From Bacillota bacterium (GTDB lineage Bacteria; Bacillota; UBA4882; UBA10575): a stretch of 44,672 bases of DNA. The stretch's first letter is position 1, and the number at the start of each line of letters is the position of its first letter. The position numbers and the translations under genes were made by a program. The notes under the pieces are model-generated. The model searched no databases, had not been told where the DNA came from, and saw only the letters and a list, made by a program, of their open reading frames with translations. The stretch spans positions 1 through 44,672 of the forward strand of contig JAAYMP010000163.1 in NCBI GenBank assembly GCA_012521315.1, written 5' to 3'. This document shows, piece after piece, positions 8,296-15,041 of the stretch.

Positions 8296-8634
8296 TTACT
8301 TTTTGTTCTGCCGGCAATCGCCCTGAAAGCGGGCGCCTTCTTCCACCACAAAGATGGACATTTCCGCCTCGCCTTGGAATTTTCCGGTCGTTATAATCTC
8401 CAACTTCCCGTTGACCTTTGCCTCCCCGTGAAAAACCCCAGCAAGCAAAAGATTATCGGCCTGGGCCTTGCCTTCCACTTCTCCCGTTTCCGAAACATAG
8501 AGGTTTCCTTTGGTGACAAGCTCACCTTGGTGTTTTCCGTCAATCTGAATATTCTCCGTCGATCCAATCGTCCCCCGGAAAGAGGTGGCCTTCCCAATAA
8601 TCGTCTGAATCTGGTTTTTCCCATCCATAATCAT
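8296..8634 (-). CDS. Bactofilin (second copy)
   Basis: 112 residues forming the bactofilin right-handed beta-helix: repeated short strands with conserved Gly and hydrophobics (IDGKHQGELVTKGNLYVSE, VHGEAKVNGKLEI-like repeats ending in EGARFQGDCR). Bactofilins polymerise without nucleotide into membrane-associated filaments that place cell-wall enzymes. Compared with the 148-residue copy upstream, it has almost no N- or C-terminal tail. ATG 8634 follows GAGAGGG and lies 11 bp after the stop of the M23 peptidase gene, so the two are surely cotranscribed. As the last gene before a terminator it is the end of the five-gene envelope operon. The ten-residue step of the repeats is visible by eye. Confidence 0.9.
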   Translation of the reverse strand: MIMDGKNQIQTIIGKATSFRGTIGSTENIQIDGKHQGELVTKGNLYVSETGEVEGKAQADNLLLAGVFHGEAKVNGKLEIITTGKFQGEAEMSIFVVEEGARFQGDCRQNKK

Positions 8635-8645
8635 GATCGACCCTC

Positions 8646-9629
8646 TCAGTTAAGATATGGTGTTGGGTCTACCGGAACATTGTTCAGTCGTACCTCATAG
8701 TGAACGTGGGGTCCGGTACTGGTCCCGGTATTACCGACGTAAGCAATGATCTGACCTTTTTTCACTTTTTGTCCGACCCGGACGGCCAGCCGACTGTTAT
8801 GCCCGTAACGGGTCCGGTATCCATTGCCATGGTTGATCTCAACCAAAAGGCCATAACCGCCCCGGGTTCCCGCGTAGGTCACCGTCCCTTCGGCGGTCGC
8901 CCGCACCGGCGTGCCGATCCGGGACGGAATATCGATTCCGTGGTGGAAGATGACCCGTTTATGAACCGGGTGTCGCCGGTAACCGAAACCGGAGGAGATC
9001 CGCCGGTCGCGGGCCAGTGGCCAGATGGTCGGGGTAAAGTCGAGTTGGCGGTCGTATGCTTTATACTTGTCCAATAAATCGTCCAATGCGGAGCTGGTGA
9101 AGGCAAGCTCTTCTTCCAGATAGCTTAAGTTACTGTTTAAGAGGGCTAACTTGGAATAGTCCTGGTCGGCGCTGGACAGCCGGTAACCGGGTAAATATAC
9201 CTCCCGGTACGTCAGGGTCTTCTCCCCGGTCTTTTTGTTCCGGAGGCGGTTATATTCTATCTCCATATCCACAAAAAAACGGTTGGCCGTGTTTATCTTG
9301 CCCGCCATCATCTGGGTTGCTTTCAAACAAGGATCAAGCCGCCGTAGTTCTTTGTCCTGTTTGGCAATGATCTGGCGTAAATCATAAACATGCCGCTCCA
9401 ACTCCCAGATCTCTGAAATACGGAAAGGATAACGGACAATAAAATAAAGGTTGGCCGCCATAATGATAAAGAAGGAGATGAAAACGGCATAAGGGATATT
9501 TAACGAGTTGACCTTCCCCTTGTTGTTGGGGATGATCATTAGGCAATACCCTTTTTCCCGCTTCCTTCTTCTTTTTTTCCACAAAGAAACAAAAACCCGG
9601 TTAACCACTTCGCTCATTTTTGCCACCAT
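8646..9629 (-). CDS. Membrane-anchored M23 (LytM) peptidase, second copy
   Basis: 327 residues. A basic cytoplasmic start (KKRRRKREKG) is followed by one transmembrane helix at about residues 45-67, an extracytoplasmic coiled-coil/linker region (about 75-200) and a C-terminal LytM domain. The zinc and catalytic residues of M23 are intact: HHGID (His229, Asp233) and GPHVHYE (His308, His310). Such enzymes cut peptide cross-bridges of peptidoglycan outside the membrane. The start is uncertain: ATG 9629 (MVAKM) has a distant AAAGGA, while ATG 9617 has GGTGG at good spacing. The bactofilin gene follows after 11 bp, the usual pairing in which the filament positions the peptidase. The protein is clearly paralogous to the 10134-11117 gene along its whole length. 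Confidence 0.9.
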   Translation of the reverse strand: MVAKMSEVVNRVFVSLWKKRRRKREKGYCLMIIPNNKGKVNSLNIPYAVFISFFIIMAANLYFIVRYPFRISEIWELERHVYDLRQIIAKQDKELRRLDPCLKATQMMAGKINTANRFFVDMEIEYNRLRNKKTGEKTLTYREVYLPGYRLSSADQDYSKLALLNSNLSYLEEELAFTSSALDDLLDKYKAYDRQLDFTPTIWPLARDRRISSGFGYRRHPVHKRVIFHHGIDIPSRIGTPVRATAEGTVTYAGTRGGYGLLVEINHGNGYRTRYGHNSRLAVRVGQKVKKGQIIAYVGNTGTSTGPHVHYEVRLNNVPVDPTPYLN

Positions 9630-9665
9630 GTCAATTATTTAATCCTTTGCCCCTCAGGCTTGCCC

Positions 9666-10112
9666 TCAGCGTTGGGGCTGTCCGCTGTTCGGCTGGCCTT
9701 TTTGTTCCGAAGGTGTCCCGATCGGCAGAAACTTCCCTTTTTCCTTACTGTCCTTGCTAAATTGTTGACAGTTTCCTTGGAAGACCGCGCCTTCTTCCAC
9801 AACCAACAAGGCCATTTTGGCTTCCCCTTCCAAATTACCGGTCGGAACCAGTTCCAGCTTCCCGGCGGCTTCCACTTCGCCATGGACTTTCCCGGCAATC
9901 GTGATGTTTTCGGCTTTAATCTTCCCTTGGACGACGCCACTTTCCCCAATTACCAAATCGCCCTTGGTGATGATTTCCCCCTCAAACTTTCCGTCGATCC
10001 GGATCGTCCCCGTCGACTCTATATTACCTGTAAAGGCGGAATCCTTTCCAATTAAAGTATCAATTTTCCTGCTTCCACCCTTCCGGTTTGCTTCATGCTT
10101 GTCCTTTTTCAT
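9666..10112 (-). CDS. Bactofilin (first copy)
   Basis: 148 residues: a basic ~20-residue N-terminal tail, the bactofilin beta-helix core (IDTLIGKDSAFTGNIEST through EEGAVFQGNC), and a ~30-residue polar tail rich in Lys, Gln, Ser and Pro. The core repeats share the FxGxIxxxGxIxIDGxxxGxI pattern of the family. The ORF track starts at 10127; ATG 10112 is preferred because GAGGAGG lies seven bases upstream. It lies 21 bp after the first M23 gene and 36 bp before the second. The charged N-terminal tail probably holds it at the membrane, as reported for other bactofilins. The two bactofilins differ in their tails, so they may form mixed or separate filaments. Confidence 0.9.
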   Translation of the reverse strand: MKKDKHEANRKGGSRKIDTLIGKDSAFTGNIESTGTIRIDGKFEGEIITKGDLVIGESGVVQGKIKAENITIAGKVHGEVEAAGKLELVPTGNLEGEAKMALLVVEEGAVFQGNCQQFSKDSKEKGKFLPIGTPSEQKGQPNSGQPQR

Positions 10113-10133
10113 CAGTATCCTCCTCAATAATGA

Positions 10134-11117
10134 TTACGGCATGTAGTTCCGTGGATTAACCGGTTTACCGTTATAATAGACTTCGTAATGGAGATGGGGG
10201 CCGGTACTCTTCCCGGTACTTCCGACCAGGGCGATGATATCCCCTTTCTTCACAATCTGCCCTTCCTTAACCAGTATTTTACTGTGATGGGCATACCTTG
10301 TGCAGTACCCATACGATCCGTGTTTGATCTCGATAAACAACCCGTATGTCCCGTTCGATCGGGCGCGCACCACCGTCCCGTCGGCCGTTGCCCGTACTGG
10401 CGTGCCCGTTCGGACCGCAATATCGATCCCTTCATGAAAAGCCCCAATCACGCCGGTCACCGGATCACGCCGGTACCCATAGTAAGAAGAGATATAACCT
10501 TTTTGCATTAACGGGTAAATGGTAGGGGTATAATCCAGTTCCCGGTTATAGGCACTAAAACGGGAATACAGCTCTTGCAGCTGGGTACCGGTCTTGCTTA
10601 ATTCTTCACCAAGAAAATCCAGGTTACTATTGAGGATATTGAGTTTGGTCAGCTCCGAATCGGCGCTGGACAACTTGTACTGGGGCAACTGGAATGGGCG
10701 ATAACTGCCGCCCCGACTGACCCGTGTCCGCGAAGCGGTGTTCTTCACTTCGTTGTATTTATTCTCCAGCTCCATGGCCAGTCGGTTATGGACATTGATC
10801 TTTTCCCCGACTTCATGGGTTGATTGGATCGCTGGATCGATCATTTTCAATTCTTTTTCTTGGCGGGCAATGGTCTGTTTGCAATTGATGATCTCTTGTT
10901 CCAAACGGAAGATTTCAGCAATCCGTAAAGGATAACGGCACAAAAAATAGAGGTTTACGCCAATTAAGCAGACGAAGATCACAATCAGGACAAAAGGAAG
11001 ATAGACGCTCCTTACCTTTTCCGGTTTGTTCGGGAGCACCATCAAGGTATAGCCGCGGTCTTTTTTCCGGCGCCGGGAGGAAAACCTCAGCGGCGTGCTG
11101 CTCATTACCCGTTCCAT
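10134..11117 (-). CDS. Membrane-anchored M23 (LytM) peptidase, first copy
   Basis: 327 residues with the same layout as its downstream paralog: basic start (SSRRRKKDRG), one transmembrane helix near residues 40-62, the shared RYPLRIAEI motif just outside the membrane, a coiled-coil linker, then the LytM peptidase domain with FHEGID and GPHLHYE. All expected zinc ligands are present, so it should be an active peptidoglycan endopeptidase. ATG 11117 has AAGGAG seven bases upstream. The peptidase-less anchor gene ends 14 bp upstream and bactofilin starts 21 bp downstream. The arrangement resembles M23-bactofilin pairs tied to cell shape in other bacteria (Csd1/CcmA in Helicobacter); a role in shape or septation here is inferred. 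Confidence 0.92.
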   Translation of the reverse strand: MERVMSSTPLRFSSRRRKKDRGYTLMVLPNKPEKVRSVYLPFVLIVIFVCLIGVNLYFLCRYPLRIAEIFRLEQEIINCKQTIARQEKELKMIDPAIQSTHEVGEKINVHNRLAMELENKYNEVKNTASRTRVSRGGSYRPFQLPQYKLSSADSELTKLNILNSNLDFLGEELSKTGTQLQELYSRFSAYNRELDYTPTIYPLMQKGYISSYYGYRRDPVTGVIGAFHEGIDIAVRTGTPVRATADGTVVRARSNGTYGLFIEIKHGSYGYCTRYAHHSKILVKEGQIVKKGDIIALVGSTGKSTGPHLHYEVYYNGKPVNPRNYMP

Positions 11118-11131
11118 TATTTACTCCTTAT

Positions 11132-11542
11132 TCAAAACTTACCAGCTTTTTTGTCTACAATCGAACGGTGTAATGCTTCGATCTTTTTTATGATCTCACT
11201 GTGTTGTTCCACCACTGCTTCGAATTCTTCCGTCTTTTTAATTGAAGGATCAATCAGCTTCAAGTCGTTGTCGTTTCGAGCGATAACGTCATTTAGCTGG
11301 TAGACTTTACGATCTAAACTATCGATCTCGGAAAGACGTAAGGGATAACGGACTAGAAAATAAATATTGGCCGCAAACAAAAGGAAGAAAAGGACTATGA
11401 CGAAAAAAGGGATATTAATACCTTTCGTTACTCCGGAAGCACGCGGAACTAACAGAAAAGTATAACGTACTTCTCTCTTTTTTCGCCAATATTTCTTTAT
11501 CTTACTGATCAGCGTCGTCCGCCCATCGATCACTTTTATCAC
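11132..11542 (-). CDS. Peptidase-less paralog of the M23 membrane anchors
   Basis: 136 residues corresponding only to the N-terminal third of the two M23 proteins: a basic start (KKYWRKKREVRYT), a transmembrane helix around residues 45-66, the shared RYPLRLSEID motif, and a short coiled coil with 'LKLIDPSIK'. The frame ends cleanly at 11132 and the next gene begins 14 bp later with its own start, ribosome binding site and anchor, so this is not a simple frameshift of a full-length gene. It could be a decayed duplicate or a functional partner that joins the anchors by coiled-coil pairing. The GTG at 11542 is used; another in-frame GTG four codons downstream is also possible. It is the first gene of the operon. 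Confidence 0.8.
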   Translation of the reverse strand: MIKVIDGRTTLISKIKKYWRKKREVRYTFLLVPRASGVTKGINIPFFVIVLFFLLFAANIYFLVRYPLRLSEIDSLDRKVYQLNDVIARNDNDLKLIDPSIKKTEEFEAVVEQHSEIIKKIEALHRSIVDKKAGKF

Positions 11543-11774
11543 CGCTTACCCGAATCTATTATGCCTCGTTTTCTTCGTATTTATCTTCCAAAAACAACCC
11601 AATTTGTCCACTCGCCGGGCGCCATGGGCGGACACCGACCATCCGCCGCGTAAACAATCAAGGCAAACGCCGCCGGGCCAGCTATCAGTTGCTTTTTGAA
11701 TAATTATTTATTAACAGTATGTAACCTATTCTCTTTTTTCCTAAAAAATCCTTCCTGCTTTTTACTTTTCCTAA

Positions 11775-12284
11775 TTATTTTCTTCCCTCGAGGACAGCAG
11801 ATAAAACATGTTGTTCTTCGTCGGAGAGGGGATAATTTGCTTTTCCGCCGGTGATCGACTTGGCATAAACCCTTGATTCATCCCGGCCGTAGATGCTACT
11901 GAGCATTACGCCGTTGCCTTGGCGGTCCAAAAGAACAAGGGAAAAACTCTGGTCCCCACCGACATTGGCAAAGGCTTTATACCGCTGAAGCGCCCATCGC
12001 TGTAGATAAGCGGTGGCCTCCTTCTCGAGCTGATCAATCCTTGCCTCTCCGCTGGAGAGTCTTTCCTCCGCTTCTTTCATCCTTTCTCCCAGATCAAGCA
12101 AGATCTCCTCTAAATTCGCCCCCTCGTTTCCAGCGAGGAGCAGCCGATAACGAGTCATTAATTTGTGCAACCGAAAGCCGGCGATCAGAAGCAAAAGCAG
12201 GATCAGTCCCTCGATGACGAGGAGGACCCAAAAAACCCGCTCCTGCGGCGACAAACTGCTGAAGAACTCGATTATTCCCGGCAC
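11775..12284 (-). CDS. DUF4446 family membrane protein
   Basis: 169 residues: one transmembrane helix near the N-terminus (VFWVLLVIEGLILLLLL), a coiled-coil stretch (about 60-105, EERLSSGEARIDQLEKE), then the small DUF4446 domain with ALQRYKAFANVGGDQSFSLVLLD and GVMLSSIYGR. Proteins of this family commonly follow parB in Firmicutes; their function is unknown. The ORF track uses a TTG at 12317 without a ribosome binding site; GTG 12284 is preferred because AAGGAG lies eight bases upstream. It lies 243 bp after the parB stop, so it may have its own promoter. That gap holds a weak GC hairpin but nothing I can name. Confidence 0.85.
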   Translation of the reverse strand: MPGIIEFFSSLSPQERVFWVLLVIEGLILLLLLIAGFRLHKLMTRYRLLLAGNEGANLEEILLDLGERMKEAEERLSSGEARIDQLEKEATAYLQRWALQRYKAFANVGGDQSFSLVLLDRQGNGVMLSSIYGRDESRVYAKSITGGKANYPLSDEEQHVLSAVLEGRK

Positions 12285-12527
12285 GATGAACGCTCCTTCT
12301 TGTCCAATCTTTGTCAATAATAATTATTCTTGTTGCTTTGGCCACATCCTTTATAAAAATGAATTTTCTTGATCATCGCTTCCTTGTTTTTTCTTCTGAC
12401 AAAACCCCGCCTTTTCAGCGGTGACAGCGGCCTTTTTCCCCGGCGTTAAAAGGAAGCGCGGATAATCGAACAAGTGTTCGCCGTCTTGCGGATCTGGCCG
12501 CCCTTTCTTGCCCGGCTTCAGTTCCTT

Positions 12528-13412
12528 TTATAAACTCAACAGGAGTTCGGTGATCCTTTCAAATTCTTCCGGTGAGTAATATTCAATCTCGATCTTTCCC
12601 CGGTCGCCACTGTTTTTAATACTGACTTTGGTCCCAAAGATCCGGGTCATATCATCAATGATCGCTTGGAGGTTCGGATCAAGCTTTGGCCGTTCTTTTT
12701 TCCTCTTGTTCGTCTCTCCCGCCAATGTTTCACGTGAAACACCGGATAATAAAATCTGGCGAACCAATTCCTCCGTTTCGCGAACCGATAACTTTTCCTG
12801 GAGAATCTTGTTGCTTAGATAAAGCTGTTGTTCCGGCTGTTCAAGGCTTAAGAGGGCACGGGCATGCCCCATCGTCAGTTGGCCTTCGGCCACCATCTTT
12901 TGAACTGGTTCCGCCAGATGAAGCAAGCGTAAAGTGTTGGCGATCGCCGGCCGGCTTTTCCCCACCGCCTTGGCGACCTCCTCCTGGGTCAGCTGAAACT
13001 CTGCCATGAGCCGCTGGTAAGCTTCGGCTTCCTCCATCGGGTTTAAATCTTCCCGCTGGAGATTTTCGACCAACGCAATCTCCATAATTGTCCGGTCGTC
13101 TAACTCTTTCACCACAACCGGTACTGTCCGCAGACCGGCTTGTTTCGCCGCCCGCAAACGCCGTTCGCCCGCAATCAACTGGTAACCGTCGCCCTTTTTG
13201 CGGACCAGTAATGGTTGGAGAACGCCATGCTCTTTGATGGAAGCAGCCAATTCTTGCAGGCTTTCCGGATCAAAGTGTCTTCGCGGTTGATAGGGGTTTG
13301 GTTCGATGTTTTCCGCCGGGATTTCCTGTGTATTCTGGAGGTCCTCTTCGTCCATTTGTGGAATGAGCGCTCCTAACCCTTTACCCAAAGCACGCGTCTT
13401 ACCCACGGGCAA
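12528..13412 (-). CDS. parB: Chromosome partitioning protein ParB (Spo0J)
   Basis: 294 residues. ParB is a CTP-dependent clamp that loads at parS and spreads, helping ParA and SMC separate new origins. The N-terminal domain shows the CTP-binding motifs GERRLRAA and ENLQREDLNP, the middle a helix-turn-helix (LTQEEVAKAVGKSRPAIANTLRLL), and the C-terminus a dimerisation segment (YSPEEFERITELLLSL). It overlaps the parA end by 14 bases, so the pair is coupled. Start choice is between TTG 13412 (AAGGA five bases upstream) and GTG 13406, which gives the familiar opening MGKTRALGKGLGALIP; the difference is two residues. A perfect parS site lies within the coding region. Confidence 0.95.
   Translation of the reverse strand: MPVGKTRALGKGLGALIPQMDEEDLQNTQEIPAENIEPNPYQPRRHFDPESLQELAASIKEHGVLQPLLVRKKGDGYQLIAGERRLRAAKQAGLRTVPVVVKELDDRTIMEIALVENLQREDLNPMEEAEAYQRLMAEFQLTQEEVAKAVGKSRPAIANTLRLLHLAEPVQKMVAEGQLTMGHARALLSLEQPEQQLYLSNKILQEKLSVRETEELVRQILLSGVSRETLAGETNKRKKERPKLDPNLQAIIDDMTRIFGTKVSIKNSGDRGKIEIEYYSPEEFERITELLLSL
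12726..12741. other. parS: parS site inside parB
   Basis: The perfect 16-bp palindrome TGTTTCACGTGAAACA, the consensus bacterial parS bound by ParB. On the coding strand it specifies part of the residues VSRET within parB, so the DNA site also constrains the protein. A parS inside parB is also known in Bacillus subtilis. Confidence 0.97.
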
Positions 13413-14160
13413 TCACTTCCTTAGCCAATTCGTAATAGGCCTCGGCACCCTTTGAGCGATTATCATACAGATTAATCGGTAAACCGTGGCTTGGCGCTTC
13501 GCTGAGCCGGATGTTCCGAGGAATTACGGAATTATAGACCCGGTTTTGGAAATAGGTCCGGACTTCTTCGGCAACCTGTTGGGAAAGGTTTGTCCGGTGG
13601 TCGTACATGGTTAAAACGACCCCTTCCACTTCCAAGGAGGGATTGGAGTACTTCTGAACCAACTGTAAAGTCTTCATCAGTTGGCTCAACCCTTCTAAAG
13701 CGTAATACTCACACTGGATCGGGACGATCACCGCGTCCGCCGCCGCCAGCGCATTAAGGGTTAGATTCCCAAGGGAGGGAGGGCAATCGATCAAAATATA
13801 GTCATAATCATGTCTTACCGGTTCAATAGAACGGCGGAGCCGCTGGTCCCGCGCCATCATGCCAACCAGTTCCGCTTCGGCCCCGGCCAGGCGGATGGTG
13901 GCGGGTGCGGCCATTAGGTTTGGGACCTGGGTGGGAAGAATCACTTCTTCAATGGGGATTTCGCTTACCAACACATCATAGATGCACTTTTTAATCTCAC
14001 TCTTGCGTAACCCCAATCCGCTGGTGGCATTTCCCTGGGGATCGTTATCAAGCACCAATACTTTTTTTCCTAAAACCGCCAGGTAGGCACCGAGATTAAC
14101 TGCGGTTGTTGTCTTACCGACGCCACCCTTCTGGTTCGTGATGGCAAAAACTTTTCCCAT
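13399..14160 (-). CDS. parA: Chromosome partitioning ATPase ParA (Soj)
   Basis: 253 residues, the short chromosomal Soj type without an N-terminal DNA-binding domain. The deviant Walker A KGGVGKTTT with the signature lysine is at residues 11-19, followed by DNDPQGNAT and DYILIDCPPSLG (Walker B region). It forms ATP-dependent dimers on the nucleoid, is stimulated by ParB, and in Bacilli also regulates DnaA at oriC, which lies ~7 kb away here. ATG 14160 follows AGGAGG at eight bases. It overlaps parB downstream. Upstream, the 164-bp gap to rsmG has a terminator and a parS site, so parAB probably has its own promoter there. Confidence 0.96.
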   Translation of the reverse strand: MGKVFAITNQKGGVGKTTTAVNLGAYLAVLGKKVLVLDNDPQGNATSGLGLRKSEIKKCIYDVLVSEIPIEEVILPTQVPNLMAAPATIRLAGAEAELVGMMARDQRLRRSIEPVRHDYDYILIDCPPSLGNLTLNALAAADAVIVPIQCEYYALEGLSQLMKTLQLVQKYSNPSLEVEGVVLTMYDHRTNLSQQVAEEVRTYFQNRVYNSVIPRNIRLSEAPSHGLPINLYDNRSKGAEAYYELAKEVIARG

Positions 14161-14264
14161 CCTGCTTACCTCCTCGCCTCTTGGACAACGAAAATATCCA
14201 GATCATTCTTGGCAAGATCTTCGCGAAGACCGATCAATCTTCCTGCTAAAAATTTGGGGGGAAA

Positions 14265-14302
14265 TAAAAAAGCGCGGTATCTCTTGGTCAAGGAACCGCG
14301 AC
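14265..14302 (-). terminator. Rho-independent terminator after rsmG
   Basis: On the minus strand, CGCGGT and ACCGCG arms enclose an inner CTTG/CAAG pair and are followed by CTTTTTTATTT. It ends the mnmE-mnmG-rsmG transcript just before parA. Confidence 0.8.
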
Positions 14303-14307
14303 AGAAA

Positions 14308-14323
14308 TGTTTCACGTGAAACA
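14308..14323. other. parS: parS site between parA and rsmG
   Basis: A second perfect TGTTTCACGTGAAACA palindrome, directly after the rsmG stop and before its terminator. Being intergenic, it is not constrained by coding, unlike the copy in parB about 1.6 kb away. Confidence 0.97.
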
Positions 14324-14324
14324 T

Positions 14325-15041
14325 TTATAAGGGTCGTTTTGCCGGGATACCGGGTCGCCGCGGGTATTTTTCCGAAGTGGGTCCCAGTTTTTCAAACAAA
14401 AGGAGGGTACGTTGACCCATCGCCAGCGGCAGTTGGTAGGAGAATTCGGCTTTCAGTTCGGCATTCAAGAGGGAGAGCGCTTGTTTGGCTTTTTCCATCT
14501 CCGTTCGGTAGTTTGGGCCTTTATAAGCCAAGACGTAACCCCCAGTTTTACAAAAAGGAATGGTCAATTCAAGAAGGACAGCGGTCTCCGCCACTGCACG
14601 GGCGGTAACCACCGGGTATTGACCGCGGAGATCTTTTTGGTGGGCAAGGTTCTCGGCCCGGTCGTTAAGGATAATAATGTTCTCAAGGTTTAGTTCCTCT
14701 TTAACCCGGTGTAAAAAAGCGGCCTTTTTCCGGCTGGCCTCCACCAAATAGTAGGTTTGTTGCGGATAGGTAATGGCGAGGGGCACGGCGGGGAGACCTG
14801 CCCCCGAACCAAGGTCGAGAATCTTCGGCCAAGCTGACCAGGGGGTCAAGCGGATGACGATCAGCGAATCATAAAGGTGTTTAACGACTGCCTCTTCCCT
14901 ACCGGTGATGGCGGTCAAATTGGTGGTCCGGGTTGTTGCCAACACCAACTGTAAATAGGCCAGCAGTTTCTCGTGTTTTTCGGCATCCAGTTCGGGAAAG
15001 GATTGAAGGAGATCCTTGACAAGAGACGGTGCTTCGTTCAT
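14325..15041 (-). CDS. rsmG: 16S rRNA m7G527 methyltransferase
   Basis: 238 residues, a Rossmann-fold SAM methyltransferase that makes 7-methylguanosine at position 527 of 16S rRNA; loss gives low-level streptomycin resistance in other bacteria. Motifs are TNLTAITGREEAVVKHLYDSL, the SAM-binding ILDLGSGAGLPAVPLAI, and VTARAVAE. The C-terminal tail (PRRPGIPAKRPL) is the typical family ending. Its ATG overlaps the mnmG TGA by four bases, so it is coupled to mnmG, the usual GidA-GidB pairing. A terminator follows immediately. Confidence 0.96.
   Translation of the reverse strand: MNEAPSLVKDLLQSFPELDAEKHEKLLAYLQLVLATTRTTNLTAITGREEAVVKHLYDSLIVIRLTPWSAWPKILDLGSGAGLPAVPLAITYPQQTYYLVEASRKKAAFLHRVKEELNLENIIILNDRAENLAHQKDLRGQYPVVTARAVAETAVLLELTIPFCKTGGYVLAYKGPNYRTEMEKAKQALSLLNAELKAEFSYQLPLAMGQRTLLLFEKLGPTSEKYPRRPGIPAKRPL

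Noticed and set aside
11543-11774. Promoter for the M23/bactofilin operon
   Set aside because: The best pair on the minus strand is TGGACA with a poor -10 at 19 bp spacing; a promoter must be near but I cannot place it.
12285-12527. Possible small gene or terminator between parB and the DUF4446 gene
   Set aside because: Only a weak 4-bp GC hairpin before a short T run and no frame with a start and ribosome site; nothing firm enough to list.
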